From NCBI GenBank assembly GCA_036927565.1, contig JAYESD010000008.1, positions 115,552,279-115,616,278 of the forward strand: a stretch of 64,000 nt of DNA, written 5' to 3'. The stretch comes from Tuctoria greenei. Taxonomy: Eukaryota; Streptophyta; Magnoliopsida; Poales; Poaceae. The translations under genes and the position numbers were made by a program. Below are positions 31,780 through 42,926 of this stretch, piece after piece; the first letter of the stretch is position 1, and each line of letters opens with the position of its first letter. The notes beneath the pieces are model-generated. The model was given only the letters and a program-made list of their open reading frames with translations, ran no database searches and was not told where the DNA came from.

Positions 31780-34700
31780 TTAGTTCATTTCGAAGCTCGC
31801 AAAAGCTTTTTTGGTGTTGACATGGGAAATGGCTATATATCCTTTCATGGAGTGGTCTCTCAAGAAGTGATGCCGGATGTCTATGCGTTTGGTTCTAGAG
31901 TGCACAACTGGATTATGGGCAATTTTAATGGCAATCTCATTGTCACAAAGGAGCGGAATATGGTTCATATTGTAACCGTAATCCCTTAGAGTTTGTTGCA
32001 TCCAAATAAGTTGTGCACAACAACTCCCGGCTGCAACATACTCCGCTTCGATTGTGGATAAGGCAATGGAATTTTGTTTCTTGGAGGACCAAGAAACTAG
32101 GGGTCTACTTAGGAATTGGCATGTGCCAGAGGTATTTTTTCTATCTACTTTGCATCTGACATAATCTGCATCGGAGTAACCAATGAAATTGAATTTGGAG
32201 CCTTTTGGATACCAAAGACCAAGGTTGGGTGTATGAACTAAATATCTCAAGATCCTTTTTACAGCTGTCAAGTGACACTCCTTAGGATTGGCTTGAAATC
32301 TTGCACACAAATATACACTCAAAATAATGTCTGGCCTAGATGCACATAAATAGAGCAGAGATCCAATCATGGAGCGATATACCTTTTGGTCGACGCTAGG
32401 TCCACCTTCATTGAGATCCAAGTGGCCATTCGTTGCCATGGGAGTCTTTATGGGCTTCGCCTTGTCCATCCCAAACTTCTTGAGTATATCTTGAGTGTAC
32501 TTAGTTTGGCTTATGAACGTCCCTTCCCTTTGTTGCCTCACTTGGAATACCAAGAAGTACTTTAGCTCTCCCATCATAGACATCTCAAACCTGTCTGTCA
32601 TAATTTTACTAAACTCTTCACAAAAAGATTTGTTAGTTGAACCAAAGATTATGTCAACAACATAGATTTGACAAACAAAAAGTTCATCGTCAAAATTCTT
32701 TGTAAACAATGTATAGTCTACTTTACCAATCTTAAAGCCATTTTCAATTAAGAAATCTCTATGACACTCATACCAAGCTCTAGGAGCTTATTTGTGGCCG
32801 TAGAGAGCCTTACGCAGTTCAAATACGTGGTCGAGGAACTCTTCATCTTCAAATCCGGGGGGTTGCTCCACACACACCTCCTCCTTGATTGGTCTGTTGA
32901 GGAAGGTGCTTTTCACATCCATTTGATAGAGCTTGAAATTATGGTGAGTAGCATATGCTAGTAATATTCTAATAGATTCAAGTCTAGCTACGGGAGCAAA
33001 AGTTTCATTGAAATCCATACCTTTGACTTGTGAATACCCTTTGGCCACAAGTAGTTCCTTGTTCCTGGTCACCACCCCGTGTTCGCCTTGTTTGTTGCAG
33101 AAGAACCATTTGGTGCCGACGGCGTTGGATTTGGGTCTTTTGACTAGTTCCCACACCCTGTTTCTTTTGAAGTTTTTGATTTCTTCTTGCATGGCCACTA
33201 CCCAATCCAGATCCTTCAATGCATCCTCAACCCCACGTGGTTCCAAAAAGGACACAAACGAGTAATGCTCACAAAAATTAGCTATGCGAGATCTAGTAGT
33301 TACTCCCTTTTGGATGTCACCAATGATGTTGTCGATTGGGTGATCCCGTTGGATGCATTGGTGTACTCTTGGGTGTGGCACTTGCTGTCTTGAATCTTCA
33401 TGTTCATCTTCTTCTCCCCCTAAGTGGTTGCCCTCATTGACTTGTTGATTATCTTTACTTCATTGAGGTTGATCTTGTATGAAAGCTCCCCCTTGATCAT
33501 TGATCTTCTCTTGTGGTTCATTTTCCTCATGTATATGTAGAGGTGGCTCTTGTGTTGAACTTCGCCTAACGCCATTCTTCTCAATGCTTGACATGGAGCT
33601 TCTTCTTTATCTAGCACACATGGATCAACTTGCTCCTTTTGGGAGCCATTAGTTTCATCGAACACTACGTCACGTGCTACTTCAACAAGTCTGGAGGTCT
33701 TGTTGAAAACACGATAGGCGTAAGTGTACGAATCATAACCAAGCAAGAAACCTTCATCGGACTTTGAAGCAAACTTTGAAGTCATAGGCTTCTTGTTTAA
33801 AATATAGCATGGGGAACCAAAAACTTGAAAATATGATATGTTAGGCTTGTTACCGGTGAGTAGCTCATAGGATGTCTTCTTGAGTAGTCGATGAAGATTA
33901 AGTCGATTTATGGTGTGGCAAGCAGTGTTAATCGCTTCTGCCCAAAATTGATTCGAGGTCTTGTACTCAACGAGCATTGTTCTCACCATCTCTATGAGAG
34001 TTCTTTTCTTTCTCTCGGCACCTCCGTTTTGTTGAGGGGAGTACGGAGCCGAGAACTCGTGCTTTATGCCTTCTTCATCTAGGTACTCCTCCACTTGTGC
34101 GTTCCTTAACTTCGTGCTGTTGTCACTTCGAATGTTCTTGATTGTCAATGAGAATTCATTTTGAGCGCTTGATGAACTTCTTGAGTATTCCTTGTGTTTC
34201 TGACTTATCATGTAAAAACAAAACCCAAGTGAAGCGAGAAAAATCATCAACAACTACTAAACCATATTTGTTATCGCCGATGCTTATGTAAGCAATTGGA
34301 CCAAATAAGTCCATGTGAAGTAGCTCTAGCGGTCTTGTTACAGTCATGACGTTCTTCGCGGGATGAGGTGCTCCAACTTCCTTCCCGGCTTGGTATGCGC
34401 TACAGGGCCTGTCTTTCTCAAAAACAACATCCTTAAAACCTCGGATGTGATCGCCCTTGAGGAGTTTTTGAAAATTCCTCATACCAACATGCGCTAGCCG
34501 TCTATGCCACAGCCAACCCATGTTGGTCTTTGCAATCAAGCATGTGTCAAGTTTGGCTTTATCCTAGTTGAAGTCAACAAGATAAAGCTTTCCCTTTAAC
34601 ATACCCTTGAATGCAATGGAACCATCACTCCTCCTAGAAACGGCCACACCTTCGTTAGTGAACAAGCAATCATAACCTTTGTCACATAATTGAGATATGG

Positions 34701-34943
34701 ACAGCAGGTTATAATCTAAGGAATCAACATGTAATACATGAGAAGGAGTGTGTTGTGGTGATATGGAATTTTACCGGTACCAAGCACCATTCCTTGACTA
34801 TTGTCTCCAAAGTAGATGCCCTCGCTTGGATCTTCATTTGTTTCATATTCAATGAACATCCTCCTTTTTCCGATCATATGGTTGGTGCAGCCACTGTCTA
34901 GCACCCATTTGGATCCACCGGAGGAATAGGCCTGCAGAAACAA
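31780..34943 (-). pseudogene. Pol of Max2, multiply broken
   Basis: Protease KWVLDSGCTNHMIG (about 34900), integrase zinc region WHRRLAHVG and LHMDLFGP, the second catalytic region altered to RSDNSTK, then AERKK; RT; RNase H with YSDADY and STIEAEY. Lesions: frameshift near 34765, TAG near 34565, frameshift near 34165, a break at about 33400-33420, a stop and shift near 32785, RT motif YVVD instead of YVDD (Val codon at 32658-32656), and a deletion that removes most of the QLADIFTKPL tail near 31810. It cannot act in cis. Confidence 0.9.
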
Positions 34944-34944
34944 A

Positions 34945-37275
34945 TTATGCCTTGGTTTTAGGTACCCAAGCTTGCTTGGGTCCTTTTAGGTTAGTCACAA
35001 GGGATTTGGGCACCCACACATGAGACTTGGTGTTCCCATGGCGTGGCCCAACATAATGAGCATAAACTTTTCCATAATTACTTCTCATTAAGACATAAGA
35101 TGCATCGAATGTTCTAAATAGAAGTTGTTGTTTTTTATACACAGGACTAGTCTGGGAGGCCGGACTTGTCCGGACCTTGACCGGACTAGTTCTATGGTCA
35201 TGCATGTTGTATTCATTGATTTTAGATTTCCAGTTTGAAAGAGTCTTCCCTTTAGAAAGACATTGCTATCCCTGTTATTCTTATGGCTTCTAGCTTGTTG
35301 CTTTTCACCATAAGAGTAACCAATGCCATATTTGACATTTGGAGGTCTTGTGACCAAGTATGCACTATGTGCATATTTGATCTTCTCCTTGTCAAATATG
35401 CCATTTTGTGCAGGAGGTTTGTCCTTGGTGGAGGTTGACTTGTCTTTCAAACTGTTGTCAACTTTACCAAATGTACAAGCAGAAGCAACTTCAGTTTTAA
35501 TGTGTTGAGAAGGTGAGCTTGAAAAGGATGAAGGGTCACCTTGCTTGAGTGACTCAACTTGCACCTCAAGGATCATGTTAACCTTGATTAGGTTAGCAAG
35601 TTCTTCCTTGATTGTTGCATCTGAGTCGCTTAACTCCAAGCAAGTTTCCTTGCTTGAAGCTAACTCAAGCTCTAGTGACTTGCTCCGCTCATTTTCAATC
35701 TCTAGAAGCTTGTCAAGTTCAACATGCTCCTCCTTTCGGGAGACAGTCATGTCTTCTTGACGATGTATTAACCTCTCCTTCTCAACAAGTTGATCAAGCA
35801 AAAATTTCATTTTAGTGGCTGTTTTCTTATCTAACCCAATGAGCATATCTCCATTATCACTATTAACATCACTATCACTGGAATAGGAATGCATGGAGGA
35901 GGGTTTTGTTGTTACCTTGCGTTTACCTTCCTTTGCCATGAGGCATGTGGCGTTCCCCTTCCATGCGCCGAGTGTAGGGAAGAGAATAGACTTCTTGGAT
36001 GTCTTCTCGATGGATATGCTAGCCATCTCTTCTTCTTCTGATGATGAGGACTCATCATTTGAGTCCCACTCTTTCCCTATGTGCGCTTGTTCGGCTTGTT
36101 TCTTCTTCTTGAAGAATTTCTTGGGTTGAGGTTTGGCTTCTTTGGTCTTCTTCTTGTTCTCTTCATATGGGCAATCCACTATAAAGTGGCTATGCTCACC
36201 ACAATTATAGCATGCCTGCCTTAACTTTGACTTAGACCTTTCCTTGTATTTTCCTTTACTTGATTTGGCGCCTTGTATCTTCTTCATCATCTTCTTGAAT
36301 TTCTTCATGAATAGTATCATGTCATCTTCATCTAAGTCACTGCTCTCATCATCCCCGTCTTCTTCTACTTGTGCTTCTAGCGCCTCTGTAGACAAGGGCT
36401 TGAGGGTGGACTTCAAAGCAACCCCTTTCTTCTTTCCCGAAGTGAGGTCGGCAATTTCCTTGACATGCTTTGCTTGCTTTTCCATCATCTCGAAATTGAT
36501 GATTTTTTCCATGTAGCTCATCCTGGGTCATTCTCTTGTATCCGGGGCTTTCTCTAATCATGGACCATAAGGTGACGTTGTGCATGAAAGCTCTAAGGAT
36601 GAGCTTCGCCACCTCGTGGTCGTTGCACTTCTTACTTCCATACGATCGAACCTTGTTGATGAGCGTCTTAACTCGGTTGTACATATATTGAGGTGACTCA
36701 TCTTCTTTGATTGCGAATCTTCCCAATTCGCCCTCAATCATTTCGATCTTTGCTTCACGCGCATGACGATCACCTTCATGTGCAGTTTGCAATGTGTCCC
36801 AGATCTCCTTTGCAATCTCGAGTCCATCTACCTTGGTGAACTTGTCCCAGCTGAGCGAAGAGGTTATGACTACCGCGGCTTGAGCATTTCGATGAATTGC
36901 CTGCTCTTGGCTTGGTGTGAGCTCTTCGTCGATGTCCGGGATATCTATCCCTGTGCACACAAAATGCCACAAACTTGGATTGAGGGAGATTAGATGCATT
37001 TTCATATTTTGCCTCCACATTGAGTAATCACTTCCATTGAAGTGTGGGACTTTTCCTAGAGGCATAGACAAATAATGATTGTTGCTGGGATTAAGACGAT
37101 CGTAGTTAAAAGGATATCGGGAGTAGTCGGTGTGACTACTCCCCTTCTTCTTCTTGTCATCTTCAATTTTCACTTTCCCTTTGGAAAGGGTATTGTTTCT
37201 TAGGAGCGCCTTTAGTTCAAGCGTCTCCTCATCGTAATCCTCGAAGTCTTGAATGGCTTTGAGGAGTTTTTCCAC
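34945..37275 (-). pseudogene. Gag of Max2, frameshifted, with palindrome insertion near its end
   Basis: UBN2-type Gag (YSMWRQNMKMHLISLNPSLW at about 37000). A one-base shift lies in an A6 run near 36505. Then come a CCHC knuckle CYNCGEHSHFIVDC near 36170-36215, an acidic Ser-rich region and a Leu/Glu/Lys coiled coil. Near 35143-35200 a short palindrome array interrupts the homologous reading frame of Max1. The last part (35205-34945) ends in VWVPKSLVTNLKG and a TAA, in a different frame from pol. The upstream start is not clear because the first ~100 nt after the PBS lack the Max1 ATG. Confidence 0.85.
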
Positions 37276-37382
37276 TTTCTAATTCTTGTCATCATCAACC
37301 TTCTCTTGGTTGTTTCTCTTGTGTACGTCCTTCATGTCCGACATGATCCCTTCGAGCGATTAGTCTCTTTCTTGAAGAACCT

Positions 37383-37394
37383 GCTCTGATACCA
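37383..37394 (-). other. Max2 primer binding site
   Basis: Minus-strand TGGTATCAGAGC, 2 nt after the LTR end TTCA. Same site and spacing as Max1. Confidence 0.9.
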
Positions 37395-37396
37395 AT

Positions 37397-38955
37397 TGAA
37401 TGTGGCCTAGAGGGGGGTGAATAGGCCTTTTTGAAATTTGTCGGAACCTGCAACAATTGAAAACCAGATCAAAACTCGAGATATCAGATTAGTCCGGTAA
37501 AGTGCGGACTAGTCCGATGTGTACCGACTAGGTTAATTAAGTTTGATCGATTTATTTAATTCTACAATGTATGCAGCGGAAATATACAGTTAATTGAAGT
37601 GTTGCAAGATTATGAGCTATAGTATATCACAATTCAATCTTATATTTAATGATTCAACGGAAAGTAAGCAATATTGATTGAAACCCTAGATTGATATGAT
37701 GTATAAGAACAATAAACACAAAGTGAGAACACAAGCAATTTATCCCGTGGTTCGGTTCCCATAGAGGCAACCGACATCCACGTTGAGGAGTCCACAAAAG
37801 GACCGGGTCTTCTCCAACCCTACCCTCGTCGGATCGCCACGAAGGCCAATCCTCTTCTATTATCACAAAGGGTAAATAACCGAATTCAAGGGGCCTTCTC
37901 ACACATTGAGGGCTCCCCTAGATTACAATGAAAAACTCCACCAAGAACACACTTAAAAGATTACAATTAAAATCATAGGAGTGTGTTAGGGTATCAAACC
38001 AAGAGCTCAAGAGTGATAAATTGTGTCTCTCCAATGTTCCAAAGTGTATCATCAAGGGATTGATCTTTGTGGCTTTTGATTTTGTGGAGAGATGTGTTTT
38101 TGAGGCTCTTGGCAGGTGTGACGGCGCTAGGGTTCGAGAGTGTTATTAAAGTTGGGCCGTGCACCTCTATTTATACGGGGTTTCTAAAAGTGATTGTTAG
38201 GGTGTAGAAAAATCAAACTAGACTGTGGTGGACACCGGACTAGTCCGGTGTTCTGTGTGTAGCAAACCCTAAGTGTCCCAAAATATCGGACTAGTCCGGC
38301 TAGGAGCAGACTTGTCCGATTTCGCTTCTGGAAATCTTCAAACTAGTCCCATAATCATCGGACTTTTCCAGATCAGTGAAACCCTAAGTGAATTGGATGA
38401 AAAGTATGCACTTGGAGGACTTGTCCGATTTAGGTTAGAGGGTTTTCGGAATAGTCCGTGACAATATCGGACTTGTCAGATTTAGATCAGAGTGATTTCA
38501 GACCAGTCCGTTGTGTGATCGGACTTGTCCGATTTTGTGCAGCTTTGTGAAGTGTTTTGAGGACTAGTCCACACTGAGGAGGACTAGTCTGATTCTTGTT
38601 AGAGAGATATCAGACTAGTCCATGATGATATCGGACTTGTCTGATCTTGTGCAGAGAGATATCGAACTAGTCTGGTGTCAATCGGACTAGTCCGATCCTG
38701 TATAAATTTGTGCAATGTGTGTTTTTATTTGTGTTTGAGCTCTTGGGGTGTGTTTCCTTAACACACTCCACACACAATGATCTACTACACTTGTTCCTTG
38801 AGCTCTTTTCCACATTGCTCCTCATTCTCCCTTCCTTTTGGCACTTTGCTTATTTTCACATTAAGACTTGTGCTCATCTCAACAAAGTGGTTAGGATCTC
38901 ATTTGCTTGTCATAAATCATCCAAAACCCACAAGGGATTCCTATATGCACTTTCA
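37397..38955 (-). repeat. Max2 5' LTR
   Basis: About 1559 bp, homologous to Max1 LTRs at both ends (TGAATGTGGCCTAGAGG; CACAAGGGATTCCTATATGCACTTTCA). TATA box GTATAAATAG on the minus strand at 38167-38176. The U3 array of GGACTAGTCCGG/GGACTTGTCCGAT units, more diverged than in Max1, spans about 38235-38696. G6 tract at 37412-37417. Confidence 0.88.
38167..38176 (-). promoter_or_regulatory. TATA box of Max2 LTR
   Basis: Minus-strand GTATAAATAG followed by AGGTGC, ~60 bp downstream of the palindrome array. Equivalent to the Max1 box. Confidence 0.7.
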
Positions 38956-39119
38956 ATTCCTCCCTTGAATTCACTTCAATTCTGTATAAAATTCCTGCAT
39001 GCACCATTTTCTCCAAGTACAAGTGGAACTAGGTTATTTCTAACTATGAGGTGTGTAAGAAATATGTATTCCCTCACATAATTGAGTTATATTGACGATC
39101 TAAATCGATATATAATGAC
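38956..39119. other. Short unassigned segment between Max2 LTR and Tekay/Del relic
   Basis: About 160 bp with no coding signal. It begins ATTCCTCCCTTGAATTC. Read on the minus strand this gives a purine-rich GGGAGGAAT directly before an LTR TG start, like a PPT. The rest is AT-rich and not recognised. The Tekay/Del coding homology starts shortly after. Confidence 0.5.
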
Positions 39120-40943
39120 TGTAAACACCTACGCATGATCTTGAACTCGTAGTCGTGGTTCATGACTTGAAGATTTGGAGGCACTACATTCTTGGACACC
39201 GATGTGAGATTTACACTGATCACAAGAATCTCAAGTACATATGCACATAGACAGATTAGAATTTGAGGCAACGTAGATGGTTGGAGCTCATCAAGAACTA
39301 CAATTTTGGTATCAATTATCACCTAGAGAAAGCCAATGTAGTAGCAGATGCCTTGAGCCAAAAGGAAGCATGTCACCAGCTCAGCGTTCGGGAGTTACCA
39401 CCTGAGCTATGTAAGGAATTTGAGCAATTGTGTCTTGGGTTTGTGAACAAATTGGGAGCAATGGAATTAAATCTGACACTAGAATAGGAGATACAAGAAG
39501 GTCAAACAACAGATAGGGAAATCAGAAGATTAAAGATAGAATCCAAGAGGAAATAGAATGGAATTTTGAGTAAGATGAAAATGGTCCACTATGGTTAGGG
39601 AAACAGATCTGTGTGCCTAACGTGAAGCGCATCCGCGCATGATACTGAACGAGGCACAAGACTCGCCTTACTCCATTCATCCTGGTAGTACGAAAATGTA
39701 CTATAATTTGAAGACGTGCTATTGGTAGAATGGGATGAAAAGGGATATAGATGGATATGTTGCACTATGTGATATATGCCAATGAGTGAAGACCGAGCAT
39801 CAGAGGCCAGCTGGACTATTGCTGCCACTGAAGGTACCAGAATGGAAATGGAAAGAAGTTGGTATGGACTTCATAGTTGGACTACCGTGCACTTAGTCAG
39901 GGTATAATTCAATATGGGTTATTATGGATCGGTTGACCAAATCTGCACACTTTGTCCATGCCAAGACTACCTACAGCGGTGCAAGTTAGCAATACTGTAT
40001 ATGAGAAGAATAGTATGTTTGCATGGAGTGTCCAAAAAGATAGTATCCGATAGAGGTTCTCAACTTACATCTAGGTTTTGGTAGAAATTGCACGAATACA
40101 TGGGAACTCAACTAAATTTTAGTTATGTGTATCATCCCCAGACGGATGGACAAACCGAGTGGTCAAATCAGATATTGGAAGACAAGTTGAGAGCATGTGC
40201 ATTAAAGTACGAAAGAAGCTGGAATAAAAGTCTGCCATATGCTGAGTCTCATACAAGCATAGTTACCAAGCTTGTCTGAAAATGTCGCCTTATGAAGCAC
40301 TATATGAGAGAAGGTGTAGGACACCCTTGTTCTAGAATGAGACAGGAGAAACCCAAGTATTTGGACCTGATGCGATACAGGACTTCGAGAAGCAAGTTCA
40401 GATAATGCGTGAAAACTTGAAGGCTTCTCGGTCACTTCAAAAGAGCTATGTAGATAATAGGCGAAGAGAGCTCACTTTCAAAGTGGAAGACTTTGTGTAT
40501 CTCAAGGTATAACCCATTTGACGTAACAAGTGATTCAACATTAAAGGCAAGTTTGCACCTGTTACATCGGACCATTCAAGATTTTGGACAAGCGTGGAGA
40601 AGTAGCATATCAACTAGAGATGTCGGCACACCTCTCCATTGTGCATGATGTATTCCACGTGTCTCAACTCAAGAAGTGTCTAAGAGTGTCGGAAGAGCAA
40701 GTACCGATGGGTGAGGTTGAACTTGAGGTAGGATTGACCTACACCGAGCAACCTAGCAAAATTTTGGATACGAAGGAAATGATCACAAGGAACAAGGTAA
40801 TTCGCTAGTGCAAAGTATAATGGAATCATCACACCGAAGCTGAGGCCACATGGAAGCGCGAAGACGACCTCAAGAATGAATTCCTTCACCTCTTCTCTAC
40901 TTTGTCGAATATCGACGACGAGATTCATTTTAAGAGATAGGTT
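39120..40943 (+). pseudogene. Tekay/Del-like gypsy pol relic (RNase H, integrase, chromodomain)
   Basis: Plus-strand fragments in order: RNase H C-terminal half (HDLELVVVVHDLKIWRHY, CEIYTDHKNLKYI, ANVVADALSQKEA, about 39135-39370), integrase zinc region and core with many stops (EWKWKEVGMDFIVGLP near 39850, a SDRGSQ-like site near 40050, YHPQTDGQTEWSNQ at about 40130-40170), and a chromodomain-like end (PSKILDTKEMITRNKVIR then TEAEATWKREDD, about 40755-40870). The chromodomain and domain order define a Tekay/Del-type chromovirus. Numerous stops and shifts show great age. The N-terminal part is lost, probably at the Max2 side. Confidence 0.85.
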
Positions 40944-41036
40944 TGTAACACTATCATTCTTCATCATCATACATTGTACTTGTATTCATATATGGTAAAC
41001 ATAAAACAATCTAAAAAAAGGCATGTGTGTGTGCGC

Positions 41037-41105
<69 letters not shown>
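40944..41105 (+). repeat. Tekay/Del-like 3' LTR, first part, ending in (TA)n
   Basis: Begins TGTAACACTATC after a purine run (TTTTAAGAGATAGG), as Tekay/Del LTRs do. It ends in a pure TA tract at 41041-41105, into which the Tat composite is inserted. The continuation is at 63709. Confidence 0.78.
41041..41105. repeat. (TA)n microsatellite, left part
   Basis: About 32 uninterrupted TA dinucleotides, directly before the Tat LTR start TGTCGG at 41106. The matching tract at 63709-63776 flanks the other end of the composite, so the tract was the target or expanded after insertion. ORFs of alternating Ile/Tyr here are artefacts. Confidence 0.95.
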
Positions 41106-41109
<4 letters not shown>

Positions 41110-41972
41110 GGTACCCTGCGTACCGGATACCCCTTGGAGCTGCAAAGAGTGCAAAGGAACTCCACCTATCTAAGTTGAAGACCTCCAAAGGCCCCACATG
41201 TCATACGGAACCGGACCTGCCTCCCTTCTATGGTTAGTCCCGGTACCGCCACGTGTGTCATAAAACCGGAGCTACATTCCTTACACGGGAAAGCTCTGGA
41301 CTAGATACCTGGGTGGCACCCCCAGACCTAACCCCCAAAAGAGGGAAGCTCCAGTACTGACACGTGTACAATAGCACCGGATCTACCCGTCCTAGACGGT
41401 AAGCTTCAGAGCTGCCACGCGTCCATCCGCTGGACCTTCAACTTCAGCAGGCTGATTGGTGGACCTCCAACGGCTCGGACCTTCAAGGGACATTAAAGCT
41501 TCAAGACCCGATTATGTGTACTTAATGCTATCTTAATGACACACGATTGGAGAACTCTTAATACGAGTAACGCCACCATCAATACACGTCACCATGCTCT
41601 TAAGGGTAATCAAATACATTAATTGTGTATTAAGCATCAATAACCGCCAGGGCCACATGTCTGGCCAGGCAACGATGTAACGACCATTCCTTGTGGTATA
41701 AAAGGACTGGTCGAGCGATACACGGGGGAGGGCTCCACACACTTCAACACGTGCTCAAGACACTCTAGTCTTTGACACTCCAACGCTCAGACGCTCAATA
41801 CAACAACACACATCCGTGGAGTAGGGTATTACGGTCAGGTGGCCCGAACCACATAAATTCTCATGTCAACTTGTCACCTTGTTCTGAATCTCTACACGCC
41901 CACAACCGAACTACAAACCCCGCGGGCTGCCAACAGTAGTACCGGGAGAATTGCCAGAACAAAACTCCGACA
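41106..41972 (+). repeat. 5' LTR of Tat copy A
   Basis: 867 bp, TGTCGGTACCCTG to CTCCGACA. TATA box GGTATAAAAGG at 41695-41705. Matches 62952-63707 from TCTATGGTTAGTCC onward. Followed by GTTGGCGCGCCAAGAAGGGG (PBS region, 41973-41992). Confidence 0.9.
41695..41705 (+). promoter_or_regulatory. TATA box of Tat copy A LTR
   Basis: GGTATAAAAGG, repeated as CTATAAAAGG at 63431-63440 in the right LTR. Located ~270 bp before the LTR end, a normal distance. Confidence 0.75.
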
Positions 41973-41992
41973 GTTGGCGCGCCAAGAAGGGG
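41973..41992 (+). other. Primer binding site region of Tat copy A
   Basis: GTTGGCGCGCCAAGAAGGGG directly after the LTR end CCGACA. Similar to the Tat-like site at 20570-20590. Primer tRNA not assigned. Confidence 0.7.
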
Positions 41993-42011
41993 AGGTGCCC
42001 CAGATTTGACG

Positions 42012-42926
42012 ATGGTGAACTCTGCTGCTGGATCATCCAACGGTAACCATGCTGTGCAACCTGCTGGAGGCAATCCCTCTAACATGCAGCAGCCAGTAGA
42101 CACCGTAGCTCCAGCAAGAGTCATGCCACCGCCGCCACCATCTGCTCCTGCGAATCAAGCTGGACGTCGAGATGGGGCGTTCGCGTCGGTCACTGCATCG
42201 GCGAACAACAACCCTGAACACGCGATTAACGTTTCGCGTGCTCTCATCCAACGTCCACTGCCTCCAGGAGCACCCCAGGGTGCGATGGAGCAATGGAGAG
42301 CTGATGTGGAACATCTGGTTGCAACGGCAGCCGATGGCATCAGCAATCAAGGTCCTCCCCCCTCGGGGCGGTCCCCATCAGAGCATCAGACCTTGTCGAG
42401 TAGACTTGGTCCACACACTTCGGAACATAGGAGGCGAGCTACATCTCAACAAGCAACATCGCTGCCCTCCGGGGCGCGACGCACTCACATGGTAACGAGG
42501 CTTTCGACTCATGACCTTCGGGCGGAGCTCGATGGCAGTTACTGTCAACAGGACGACCGTGTCCACATCGAGCGTGCTCACGAGAGGCGAGAGGCTCAGG
42601 ACAGTACTGCTCCTGAGGGAGTAGGAGGAGGCTGTTCTGCCCTGGCGTTCTCCAGATCTGTGGAGATCGTACTGCTAGTTACTACTCTGGAAGAACTCCA
42701 CGTGCTTGCTACAGCGCAGGAGGAAGAATCCAGAAAGGAGCAAGCTCCGATGCCTCTGAGCATTCGTCATCGAGTCTCAACCTCTGCACCTTGTGTGCAA
42801 CCAAGCGGCGACACCGACATTCCCGTCAAAGTCGTCCAAATCGGTTCTGACGCTGCTCAGACCACCCGTAGCGGGAGGTCTGAACAACAAATAGGAACTC
42901 GCGCTCATCACTTTCCTCCGGGCTAA
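42012..42926 (+). pseudogene. Gag N-terminus fused to post-protease linker of Tat copy A by deletion
   Basis: ATG at 42012 (MVNSAAGSSNG) starts a Pro/Ala-rich Gag N-terminus with MEQWRADVEHLV and a Gln/Arg-rich helix (RVHIERAHERREAQ). At about 42640 the frame jumps from VGGGCSALA to a segment that in copy B lies after the protease (LEELHVLATAQEEESRKEQ). About 1.4 kb present in copy B, including the gag core, the CHHC-type motif and the protease, is missing. The ORF ends at 42926, where the RT leader continues in another frame. Confidence 0.82.

Larger units (their letters stand above)
29878..38955 (-). mobile_element. Second Opie/Maximus-like element Max2, lacking its 3' LTR
   Basis: Minus-strand element related to Max1 but older. 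Read right to left: 5' LTR 37397-38955, PBS, gag, pol, palindrome array, env-like ORF, then truncation in the 3' untranslated region near 29885 (GGCATCAAGACACC, compare 2596-2612 in Max1). The 3' LTR and PPT are gone. Every gene carries several stops or frameshifts, and the RT motif is altered. The truncation joins it to the CRM-like RNase H at a CTTTGGC overlap. Confidence 0.9.
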
